Positions 1 to 4,602 of a stretch of 5,963 nucleotides of DNA are shown here, piece after piece. The notes below the pieces were generated by a model that saw nothing but the letters and a program-made list of their open reading frames with translations, had not been told where the DNA came from and ran no database searches. Positions within the stretch are counted from its first letter, which is position 1. Each line of letters starts with the position of its first letter. Position numbers and translations under genes: made by a program. The stretch comes from Flemingiibacterium sp045634345 (GTDB lineage Bacteria > Bacillota > Clostridia > Oscillospirales > CAG-272). The stretch covers positions 1 through 5,963 of the forward strand of contig JAZRAB010000055.1 of assembly GCA_045634345.1 (NCBI GenBank), in the 5' to 3' direction.

Positions 1-426
1 CGCAGCTAAAAGATTGTTTGCGGCACCAATCGCATGGAAGTCACCGGTAAAATGAAGGTTCAGATCATCCATGGGCACTACCTGTGCATATCCGCCGCCT
101 GCAGCACCGCCTTTGATACCAAAGCAGGGCCCCAGAGAAGGCTCACGCAGAGCGATCACTGCCTTCTTTCCCATCTTACCGAAGGCCTGTCCCAGACCTA
201 CGGTTGTAGTAGTCTTACCCTCACCTGCGGGGGTAGGATTGATAGCGGTGACGAGTATCAGCTTGCCGTTCGATTTATCGGCGGTACGCTTGATAAAATC
301 GTCTGTGATCTTTGCCTTGTACTTACCGTAGTACTCAAGCTCGTCCTCGGTAACTCCGAGTTTTTCGGCGATCTTGCCGATTGGAAGCATTTTAGCTTCC
401 TGTGCAATTTGGATGTCAGTTTTCAT
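1..426 (-). CDS. fhs: Formate-tetrahydrofolate ligase, N-terminal part (cut by window edge)
   Basis: Formate-tetrahydrofolate ligase (10-formyl-THF synthetase) is cytoplasmic and joins formate to tetrahydrofolate using ATP. It feeds purine synthesis and, in acetogens, the methyl branch of the Wood-Ljungdahl pathway. The first 142 codons are read in one open frame; the family is usually about 550-560 residues, so roughly three quarters lies beyond position 1. Visible motifs are the ATP-binding loop TPAGEGKTTT (residues 65-74), EPSLGPCFG (95-103) and the family signature GIKGGAAGGGY (103-113). The start is supported by GAAAGGA (442-436) nine bases before the ATG. Codon choice looks strongly biased, as in a highly expressed gene. 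It is transcribed away from the phosphatidyltransferase gene. Its product is the cosubstrate of PurN, encoded in this window. Identification is secure; whether the rest of the gene is intact cannot be seen. Confidence 0.97.
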   Translation of the reverse strand, partial: MKTDIQIAQEAKMLPIGKIAEKLGVTEDELEYYGKYKAKITDDFIKRTADKSNGKLILVTAINPTPAGEGKTTTTVGLGQAFGKMGKKAVIALREPSLGPCFGIKGGAAGGGYAQVVPMDDLNLHFTGDFHAIGAANNLLAA

Positions 427-491
427 GATTGTGTTTCCTTTCATAGCAGGTGTATTATTCCTGCTTGGCATAATAGTATTCTAATGAATAT

Positions 492-521
492 ATTATACCA
501 TATTGTTATAACGCTCGTCAA
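492..521 (-). promoter_or_regulatory. Sigma-A type promoter of fhs
   Basis: On the minus strand the -35 box TTGACG (521-516) and a perfect -10 box TATAAT (497-492) are separated by 18 bases. Transcription should start near 485, giving a leader of about 58 bases before the fhs ATG at 426. That is too short for a known folate or purine riboswitch. Confidence 0.8.
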
Positions 522-534
522 TAGGTTTGAGAAC

Positions 535-573
535 TTTTTCCATGAAGAAAAAATAGATGAGATGATGGAAAAA
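535..573. repeat. 9-bp inverted repeat centred between two divergent promoters
   Basis: TTTTTCCAT (535-543) and ATGGAAAAA (565-573) are perfect reverse complements separated by 21 bases. The centre of symmetry at 554 is essentially the midpoint between the -35 box of fhs (516-521) and that of the phosphatidyltransferase gene (588-593). This placement would suit a regulator acting on both promoters. The arms are A/T-rich, so chance is a real alternative. No known operator is recognised. Confidence 0.4.
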
Positions 574-587
574 TCTGTTTAAAACTA

Positions 588-616
588 TTGAAAATTCCGA
601 TTAATTGTGTTATAAT
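588..616 (+). promoter_or_regulatory. Sigma-A promoter of the CDP-alcohol phosphatidyltransferase gene
   Basis: TTGAAA (588-593), a 17-base spacer and TATAAT (611-616), with an extended -10 TG at 608-609. The predicted transcript start near 623 leaves about 35 bases before the ATG at 658, which fits the ribosome binding site seen there. The architecture (TTGAAA, 17 bases, TG-extended TATAAT) is the same as at ackA. Confidence 0.8.
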
Positions 617-646
617 AGAAAAATAAGGCAATATCTTTTATGAGCC

Positions 647-652
647 GAGGTG
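647..652 (+). promoter_or_regulatory. Ribosome binding site that selects the start at 658
   Basis: GAGGTG lies five bases before the ATG at 658. The in-frame ATG at 640 would place this site inside the coding region, and it has only a distant TAAGG (624-628, 11 bases away) of its own. The protein from 658 begins MIAVLPNIITFFRI, which matches the usual family start (PN-hydrophobic-LT-x-x-R near residue 5). Confidence 0.75.
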
Positions 653-657
653 GTATA

Positions 658-1218
658 ATGATAGCCGTACTCCCCAATATAATAACATTTTTCCGTATTT
701 GCGGATCTGTCTCTCTGGTTTTTATAGAGCCGCTGACCGTCGCATTTTTTATCATATATACCCTTGCAGGTATAAGTGATGTCCTTGACGGATTCATAGC
801 CCGGCATTTCAAGGCAACAAGTGAGTTTGGAACCAAGCTTGACAGTATCGCGGATTTTCTTTTTTACGGAGTGATGCTGTTGAAAATATTGCCGCTCCTC
901 ATCAAAACACTCACATGGGGAATTTGGATTGCGGTAATCGGCATAATTCTTGTGCGTATCTGCTCATACACTCTTGCCGCGGTGAAATATCATCGTTTCT
1001 CTACTCTTCATACTTATCTCAACAAGCTCTCCGGAATCACGATATTCTTTGTACCGTATTTCATCAAACTCCCTCTCGGATTAACAGTTTGCAATATTGT
1101 GTGCGTCGTAGCCGCTATAGCTGCAATCGAGGAGCTAATAATTCATATTCGGGCAAGGACGTATGACACATCAACAAAAACACTCATTTCTCATAAAAAA
1201 ACGAACGGTGCAGTTTAA
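658..1218 (+). CDS. CDP-alcohol phosphatidyltransferase family membrane protein
   Basis: Enzymes of this family transfer a phosphatidyl group from CDP-diacylglycerol to an alcohol (glycerol phosphate, serine, inositol or similar) to make phospholipid head groups at the cytoplasmic membrane. The complete signature D-x2-D-G-x2-A-R-x8-G-x3-D-x3-D is present: D41, D44, G45, A48, R49, G58, D62 and D66, so the metal and CDP site looks intact. The protein has 186 residues with hydrophobic segments around 5-22, 25-40, 64-82, 86-108, 125-140 and 142-160, as expected for six membrane helices, and a charged C-terminal tail. The size fits phosphatidylglycerophosphate synthase (PgsA), but the region after the motif (RFSTLHTYLNK, about 113-123) does not let me assign the acceptor alcohol, so no symbol is given. 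It is a single gene with its own promoter. Its last codons and stop lie inside the terminator palindrome. Confidence 0.92.
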   Translation: MIAVLPNIITFFRICGSVSLVFIEPLTVAFFIIYTLAGISDVLDGFIARHFKATSEFGTKLDSIADFLFYGVMLLKILPLLIKTLTWGIWIAVIGIILVRICSYTLAAVKYHRFSTLHTYLNKLSGITIFFVPYFIKLPLGLTVCNIVCVVAAIAAIEELIIHIRARTYDTSTKTLISHKKTNGAV

Positions 1219-1237
1219 ACTGCACCGTTCTTATATT
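1195..1237. terminator. Bidirectional intrinsic terminator between convergent genes
   Basis: A perfect 28-bp palindrome with 14-bp arms (GAACGGTGCAGTTT, 1203-1216, against 1217-1230) has an A-run on its left (1195-1201) and TTCTTATATT-like sequence on its right. Read on the minus strand it is a textbook terminator for purN, a stem followed by a T-tract; on the plus strand the T-tract is weaker. The palindrome starts inside the phosphatidyltransferase gene, whose stop codon TAA (1216-1218) sits at the centre of symmetry. The purN stop is only nine bases beyond it. Confidence 0.9.
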
Positions 1238-1238
1238 C

Positions 1239-1862
1239 TCATTCCACATGTACAATATTGTCAACTACCGAAAGTCTGTCTGCGCAGAATAGCTCAATGG
1301 CTTCAGGGAGTATCTTCCACTCCGCCTGCTCCATGATACGGCGTTGCAGCGTCTCGGGAGTGTCGCCTTCTTCAACAGCCACTGCTTTTTGAGCAATTAT
1401 CGGACCGCCATCGCAGACCTCATTCACAAAATGAACAGTAGCCCCCGATACCTTCACACCCTTTGAAAGAGCCGCTTCGTGTACACGCAGTCCGTAAAAA
1501 CCGTCTCCGCAGAAGCTCGGAATGAGCGCCGGATGAACATTGATCACACGGTTTTCAAACGTGCGCGTGAATGCTTCGTCGAGAATTATCATGAAACCGG
1601 CAAGTACAACGAGGTCTATTCCACGTGCTGTCAATTCATCAATCAGTTTTCTTGTGTATTCAACTCGGTCTGGATATTCTTTCTTTGGAACAACTATTCC
1701 CTCGATACCGTGATTCTTCGCACGCTCAAGCGCATATGCTCCCTCTTTTGAAGAAACGACCACCTCAACTCGTCCGCTTTTTATAATACCCGAATCGCAA
1801 GCATCAAGTATTGCCTGCAGATTGGTGCCGCCGCCCGAAACAAGTACAGCTATTTTTTTCAT
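1239..1862 (-). CDS. purN: Phosphoribosylglycinamide formyltransferase (GART)
   Basis: PurN transfers the formyl group of 10-formyl-tetrahydrofolate to glycinamide ribonucleotide (GAR), the third step of de novo purine synthesis, in the cytoplasm. The 207-residue protein has the usual length. It starts MKKIAVLVSGGGTNLQAI, with the phosphate-binding SGGGTNL loop. The catalytic trio corresponds to N108 and H110 in NVHPALIPSF (108-117) and D151 in CDGGPI (150-155). The SFCGDGFYG stretch (116-124) is the form usual in Firmicutes. It follows purE by eight bases, and its ribosome binding site GAGGT (1872-1868) overlaps the purE stop, so translation is probably coupled. It is the last gene of the operon, ending at the palindromic terminator. 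The folate cosubstrate is the product of fhs in this window. Confidence 0.97.
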   Translation of the reverse strand: MKKIAVLVSGGGTNLQAILDACDSGIIKSGRVEVVVSSKEGAYALERAKNHGIEGIVVPKKEYPDRVEYTRKLIDELTARGIDLVVLAGFMIILDEAFTRTFENRVINVHPALIPSFCGDGFYGLRVHEAALSKGVKVSGATVHFVNEVCDGGPIIAQKAVAVEEGDTPETLQRRIMEQAEWKILPEAIELFCADRLSVVDNIVHVE

Positions 1863-1870
1863 GCTCTACC

Positions 1871-2362
1871 TCAACCAAGCTCGGACTGCAGCTTCGCGTC
1901 CTTTGCGATAACGCCCGCTTCCATCTCCACCTTGAATCTCTCAAGTCTGTCAGCAAGAGTATCATCCGAAAGCGCAATCATCTGTGCTGCGAGAATAGCC
2001 GCATTTTGTGCTCCGTCGATCGCAACGGTAGCCACAGGAATACCGCCCGGCATCTGTACCATTGAGAGGAGTGAGTCAAGGCCGTCCATCGTGGAGGACT
2101 TAATCGGAATACCGATTACCGGAAGAGTCGTATAAGCCGCAATAACGCCGCCAAGATGAGCTGCCTTGCCTGCCGCCGCAATAATAACGCCAAAGCCGTT
2201 TGCCTTTGCATTTGATGCAAATTCTTCTGCCTGTCGCGGCGTTCTGTGTGCGCTTATGACGTGCGCCTCATATGGAATACCGAACGCAACAAGCTGATCA
2301 ATACATTTTTTTACTACCGGCAGATCGGAATCGCTGCCCATGATGACTGCAACTTTTTTCAT
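1871..2362 (-). CDS. purE: N5-carboxyaminoimidazole ribonucleotide mutase, class I
   Basis: Class I PurE moves the carboxylate of N5-CAIR to carbon 4 to give CAIR in de novo purine synthesis; it normally works with PurK, which is not in this window. The protein is 163 residues, the usual size. Motifs are GSDSD (9-13, substrate phosphate), SAHRTP (37-42, with the expected catalytic H39), AAGKAAHLGG (63-72) and SSTMDGLDSLLSMVQMP (89-105). The AAGKAAHL form rather than AAGGAAHLP is, as I recall, common in clostridial class I enzymes. The start is well supported by GAAAGGA (2377-2371) eight bases upstream. It lies 52 bases after the esterase gene on the same strand, with no convincing terminator or promoter in the gap, and eight bases before purN. 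Confidence 0.97.
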   Translation of the reverse strand: MKKVAVIMGSDSDLPVVKKCIDQLVAFGIPYEAHVISAHRTPRQAEEFASNAKANGFGVIIAAAGKAAHLGGVIAAYTTLPVIGIPIKSSTMDGLDSLLSMVQMPGGIPVATVAIDGAQNAAILAAQMIALSDDTLADRLERFKVEMEAGVIAKDAKLQSELG

Positions 2363-2414
2363 TGTATAATTCCTTTCAACAAATGTGTTCTACTGTTATC
2401 ACAGTTAAAAAACG

Positions 2415-3047
2415 TCATTTTTTCTGTTCAAGAAGCCACGAGACAAGCTCATGGTTATATGCATGCTCCCATGCGTTGTGGGCAACGCCGTCAAGACGTG
2501 TATACCTCACATTTTTTTCGAGCTGCATCAGCTTATTAACCATCTCATCACTCTGACTCGGAGAAACAACCGGGTCATTAGCACCGTGAAATGCCCACAC
2601 CGGCATATCGAGCACGCCGGCATTCCATGCCATACCGCCGCCACATACGGGTGCGATTGCCGCGAAAATCTCTGGCTTCGCCATTGCGGTAAACCATGTG
2701 CCGTATCCGCCCATGCTTAATCCCGTCAGGTAAATTCGATTCCTGTCCACTGAGTATTCCTCAGCAATTTGTTCAATGAAGCCAAGTATAGATTCTACTT
2801 TAGCCGCCCAAAAGCTATCGCTTGGGCATTGCGGCATAATAAAAAGACAATCGTATTCAGCATCTTTTAGCAGTTTTGAAAAGCCATGGATGTCAACAAG
2901 CGCAAGATCGTCACCGCCGCATCCTCTCTCTCCCGCGCCGTGTAGCTGTATTATAAGCGGAAGTCCCTTCTTCGTGTTTGTCGGCGAATACTCGACAAAC
3001 GGAAAATTAAAGTGCGCTTCTCTATGTTCGATACGTTTCAATTGCAT
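2415..3047 (-). CDS. Alpha/beta-hydrolase, predicted esterase or peptidase of unknown substrate
   Basis: A 210-residue cytoplasmic alpha/beta-hydrolase; no signal peptide or membrane segment is visible. The oxyanion region is HGAGERG (36-42). The nucleophile elbow is GLSMGG (109-114) with S111. The likely acid is D158 in GANDPV (155-160) and the likely base is H190 in GVAHNAWEHAY (187-197), so the triad is complete. The pattern resembles the predicted peptidase/phospholipase-carboxylesterase branch (COG4099-like), whose substrates are poorly known; many relatives are secreted, unlike this one. It is the first gene of an operon with purE and purN, behind a perfect-consensus promoter. A link to purine synthesis is suggested only by position. 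The ATG used here is spaced unusually close to its ribosome binding site (see separate entry). Confidence 0.88.
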   Translation of the reverse strand: MQLKRIEHREAHFNFPFVEYSPTNTKKGLPLIIQLHGAGERGCGGDDLALVDIHGFSKLLKDAEYDCLFIMPQCPSDSFWAAKVESILGFIEQIAEEYSVDRNRIYLTGLSMGGYGTWFTAMAKPEIFAAIAPVCGGGMAWNAGVLDMPVWAFHGANDPVVSPSQSDEMVNKLMQLEKNVRYTRLDGVAHNAWEHAYNHELVSWLLEQKK

Positions 3048-3056
3048 TTACCTCCA
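3048..3056 (-). promoter_or_regulatory. Ribosome binding site of the esterase gene with unusually short spacing
   Basis: TGGAGG (3056-3051) is a near-perfect Shine-Dalgarno sequence, but only three bases separate GGAGG from the ATG at 3047. The third codon, TTG (3041-3039), would have a spacing of nine bases. Either the ATG is used at reduced efficiency, or initiation occurs at TTG and the protein lacks its first two residues. I keep the ATG as the default. Confidence 0.55.
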
Positions 3057-3071
3057 ACTTGATTTTATCAT

Positions 3072-3077
3072 ATTATA
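3072..3077 (-). promoter_or_regulatory. Isolated -10 box close to the esterase gene
   Basis: TATAAT on the minus strand (3077-3072), 25 bases before the ATG at 3047, in the same context (GGTATAATAT) as the -10 box at 3202-3197. No -35 box is found at 16-19 bases upstream (AGCAAG at 17). It is either a weak secondary promoter or a relic copy made by the direct repeat that flanks the hairpin element. Confidence 0.4.
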
Positions 3078-3079
3078 CC

Positions 3080-3194
3080 GTGAAGCAAAAAATGCTTGCT
3101 TGCAAGGGTATTTTTGCGAAGCCGACAATAACGCAGCCGCGTAAGACGCGGAGCGGCGAAGCCGCAAAGACCTGCGAAGCAGGGCTTTCTGGGT
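3080..3194. repeat. Candidate REP/MITE-like hairpin element in the esterase-purE-purN leader
   Basis: A 115-base stretch, GC-rich in its centre, lies between two identical 10-bp direct repeats, ATATTATACC (3070-3079 and 3195-3204). Inside are three short perfect hairpins in a row: CCGCGT-AAG-ACGCGG (3137-3151), GCGGC-GAA-GCCGC (3153-3165) and CCTGC-GAA-GCAGG (3171-3183). A fourth, AT-rich one is at 3083-3097 (AAGCA, five A, TGCTT). The heptamer GCGAAGC occurs exactly three times (3116-3122, 3156-3162, 3174-3180); as DNA this heptamer is known to form an exceptionally stable mini-hairpin. The composition differs sharply from the AT-rich flanks. No open reading frame is present. It fits a small non-coding mobile element whose insertion duplicated its target, or a structured mRNA leader. 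Copies elsewhere in the genome would decide. Confidence 0.55.
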
Positions 3195-3196
3195 AT

Positions 3197-3225
3197 ATTA
3201 TACCACAATTATAGTAGTATGTCAA
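3197..3225 (-). promoter_or_regulatory. Perfect-consensus sigma-A promoter of the esterase-purE-purN operon
   Basis: On the minus strand TTGACA (3225-3220) and TATAAT (3202-3197) are both exact consensus and 17 bases apart. Transcription should start near 3190, giving a leader of about 142 bases that carries the whole hairpin cluster. It begins 50 bases after the tmcAL stop. I see no PurR box or purine riboswitch in the leader. Confidence 0.85.
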
Positions 3226-3274
3226 GGGAATAAAAATGAATTGCAACAAAAACAGAAAAAGTTCAATTTGCGTT

Positions 3275-4459
3275 TTACAGCATTACCGCACCAACACGCC
3301 TCGGCTCACCTAGGCAGCACAATTCCGCCAACCGTTCAGCTCTCATATGGCGTGCGTATTGCTCAGCCACAGTACCTTTGAGGTCCTTTGCCGCAGAAGC
3401 TTTAGAAAGAACAACCACAGAGGAGCGCTTGCGAGCCGCTGCAAGTAGCTCACGGCCACGAGAATTGGCGGCAAGGACGGTAGTAAATTCCGGTGGCATT
3501 TCAACATCACGCATACTAATTCCGAGAAGCGATGCAATAAGCAGACGGCGAATGCGCGATTCCGAATAGCGCCTATTCTTTGCAGATGCAACAAGATCTT
3601 CGATTGTCCGGCAATCACTCGCAAGAGTAATCAAGCGATTTTCCATACCTCCCGTCATCTCCATAATGCCCGAAAGTGAATCCGCACTGTGAGTACGAAG
3701 GAATGCTAACACAGCAGTATCCAACCGCGTGAGCATGTAAATACGCTCTCCGTCCAGCTCCCTCTTAAGAATATCATAAGATGGCTTCGGCATATAGCGC
3801 GACAGATCGCGGCGCGAAAAATCGCTTATCTCTGGAGATAGGACACGGCGTATCGCCGTTGCTGAGCAGATTTCTGAAAGCTCTTCAGAATTATATACCT
3901 CACCGACACGTTTGTGTGCAGCAGGAACGATATCGCTGCCGATACGCTTCAACGCACGAATATATTCGAGCGCAAGAAGATCATTTGATCCGTTGAAGTG
4001 CTCACTCGCACCATACAGTTCAGTATAAACCTTTGCGCGCAGTTCGGCAGTCCCGATATTTTGATTGCCTGTACGCGCTTTAGTAAGTAAGTGCGCAAAC
4101 TCTTCGGATGATAGGTGCTCGGTACACTTTACAAGTGATTCAGTATCCCCGGATTCGCTTCCGAAGGCAAGTGAATCAACAATACCAAGTCCATTCGCTA
4201 CAGATACACCGCCGAGTGCAAAAAATTCGGCACCAGAAAAGCACCAAGGTGCCGGAAGCTCGAGTACAAGATCGACTCCGCAGGATACTGCCGTCTCTGC
4301 ACGTGCGTATTTATCGATAAGTGCTACATCTCCGCGTTCGACAAAGCTGCCGCTCATAATAGCAATCACCGATGAATCGCCATCCTTTTTTAAATGGTCA
4401 ACAAGATATTGGTGTCCGTTATGGAACGGATTAAATTCTGCGACAACGGCATATATCAT
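3275..4459 (-). CDS. tmcAL: tRNA(Met) cytidine acetate ligase (TmcAL, formerly DUF795/YlbM)
   Basis: TmcAL makes N4-acetylcytidine at wobble position 34 of elongator tRNA-Met. It activates acetate with ATP to acetyl-AMP and passes the acetyl group to the tRNA, in the cytoplasm. The protein has 394 residues, close to the family's roughly 390-415. The nucleotidyltransferase-type HxGH motif is in FNPFHNGH (residues 9-16), followed by MSGSFVERGD (35-44), the DKYARAE helix (49-55), DLVLELP (63-69) and FGSESGD (99-105). A middle SNDLLALEYIRAL element and CSATAIRR are also family-typical. The start at 4459 is preferred: GGAGAG (4473-4468) is eight bases upstream and the protein then begins MIYAVVAEFNPFHNGH, as relatives do; the in-frame ATG at 4477 lacks a good site. 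It is divergent from ackA. I see no clear promoter of its own and no convincing terminator after it, so some read-through into the next operon is possible. Confidence 0.95.
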   Translation of the reverse strand: MIYAVVAEFNPFHNGHQYLVDHLKKDGDSSVIAIMSGSFVERGDVALIDKYARAETAVSCGVDLVLELPAPWCFSGAEFFALGGVSVANGLGIVDSLAFGSESGDTESLVKCTEHLSSEEFAHLLTKARTGNQNIGTAELRAKVYTELYGASEHFNGSNDLLALEYIRALKRIGSDIVPAAHKRVGEVYNSEELSEICSATAIRRVLSPEISDFSRRDLSRYMPKPSYDILKRELDGERIYMLTRLDTAVLAFLRTHSADSLSGIMEMTGGMENRLITLASDCRTIEDLVASAKNRRYSESRIRRLLIASLLGISMRDVEMPPEFTTVLAANSRGRELLAAARKRSSVVVLSKASAAKDLKGTVAEQYARHMRAERLAELCCLGEPRRVGAVML

Positions 4460-4498
4460 CAAATTCACTCTCCGCATCTAAAAAATCCGCACGAATTT

Positions 4499-4520
4499 TG
4501 CAATACCTATTGAAATTGCA
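4499..4520. repeat. Inverted repeat over the ackA -35 box
   Basis: TGCAAT (4499-4504) and ATTGCA (4515-4520) are perfect reverse complements separated by ten bases. The ackA -35 box (4510-4515) lies in the gap and touches the right arm. One full DNA turn between arm starts would suit a dimeric regulator, but six-base arms this AT-rich can arise by chance. Confidence 0.35.
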
Positions 4521-4538
4521 GGAAATTTATGCTATAAT
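4510..4538 (+). promoter_or_regulatory. Strong sigma-A promoter of ackA
   Basis: TTGAAA (4510-4515), a 17-base spacer and TATAAT (4533-4538) with an extended -10 TG at 4530-4531. The transcript should start near 4545, leaving about 58 bases before the ATG. Translation is served by GGAGGA (4591-4596), six bases before the start codon. Confidence 0.88.
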
Positions 4539-4566
4539 ATAGTGTATACTTTTATTTTAGCATAAA
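4526..4566. repeat. 14-bp inverted repeat spanning the ackA -10 box and transcript start
   Basis: The left arm TTTATGCTATAATA (4526-4539) and the right arm TATTTTAGCATAAA (4553-4566) are reverse complements with one mismatch; the outer nine bases, TTTATGCTA against TAGCATAAA, match perfectly. The gap is 13 bases. The left arm contains the -10 box and is not transcribed, while the right arm lies in the early leader, so pairing in RNA is not possible and a DNA-level operator is the natural reading. I do not recognise the motif as belonging to a known regulator. Confidence 0.5.
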
Positions 4567-4602
4567 ATAATTATAAATGCAATAATAAACGGAGGAAAAA
4601 TC

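Noticed and set aside
34..582. 182-codon plus-strand frame over the left edge
   Set aside because: It lies opposite fhs, whose minus-strand translation carries the P-loop and the GIKGGAAGGGY signature, and it runs on through the fhs promoter.
640..657. Upstream ATG at 640 as start of the phosphatidyltransferase
   Set aside because: It would be only about 17 bases from the predicted transcript start, has no good ribosome binding site and would place the clear GAGGTG site inside the gene.
2391..2406. Small hairpin ACTGT-TATC-ACAGT between the esterase gene and purE as a terminator
   Set aside because: The stem is only 5 bp, A/T-rich and not followed by a T-tract on the minus strand, so it is unlikely to separate the two genes.
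3116..3183. GCGAAGC repeats as a CRISPR array
   Set aside because: The repeats are seven bases, unevenly spaced (40 and 18 bases apart) and part of local hairpins; no 23-37 base repeat or cas gene is present.
3048..3190. Known purine, THF or PRPP riboswitch in the operon leader
   Set aside because: The three-way junction and conserved loops of these classes are not seen; the leader consists of simple consecutive hairpins.
3226..3274. Terminator of tmcAL in the T-rich stretch after its stop
   Set aside because: The minus strand has T-runs, but the only pairing (AATTG with CAATT) is 5 bp with a loop of about 20 bases, too weak to call.
4460..4477. Upstream ATG at 4477 as start of tmcAL
   Set aside because: The GGAGAG site at 4473-4468 is inside that extension and correctly spaced for 4459. 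Relatives begin a few residues before the FNPFHNGH motif.
4478..4602. A sigma-A promoter for tmcAL on the minus strand
   Set aside because: I found no pair of -35 and -10 boxes with acceptable spacing; candidates such as TTGCAA with TAGATG are poor and too close to the start.
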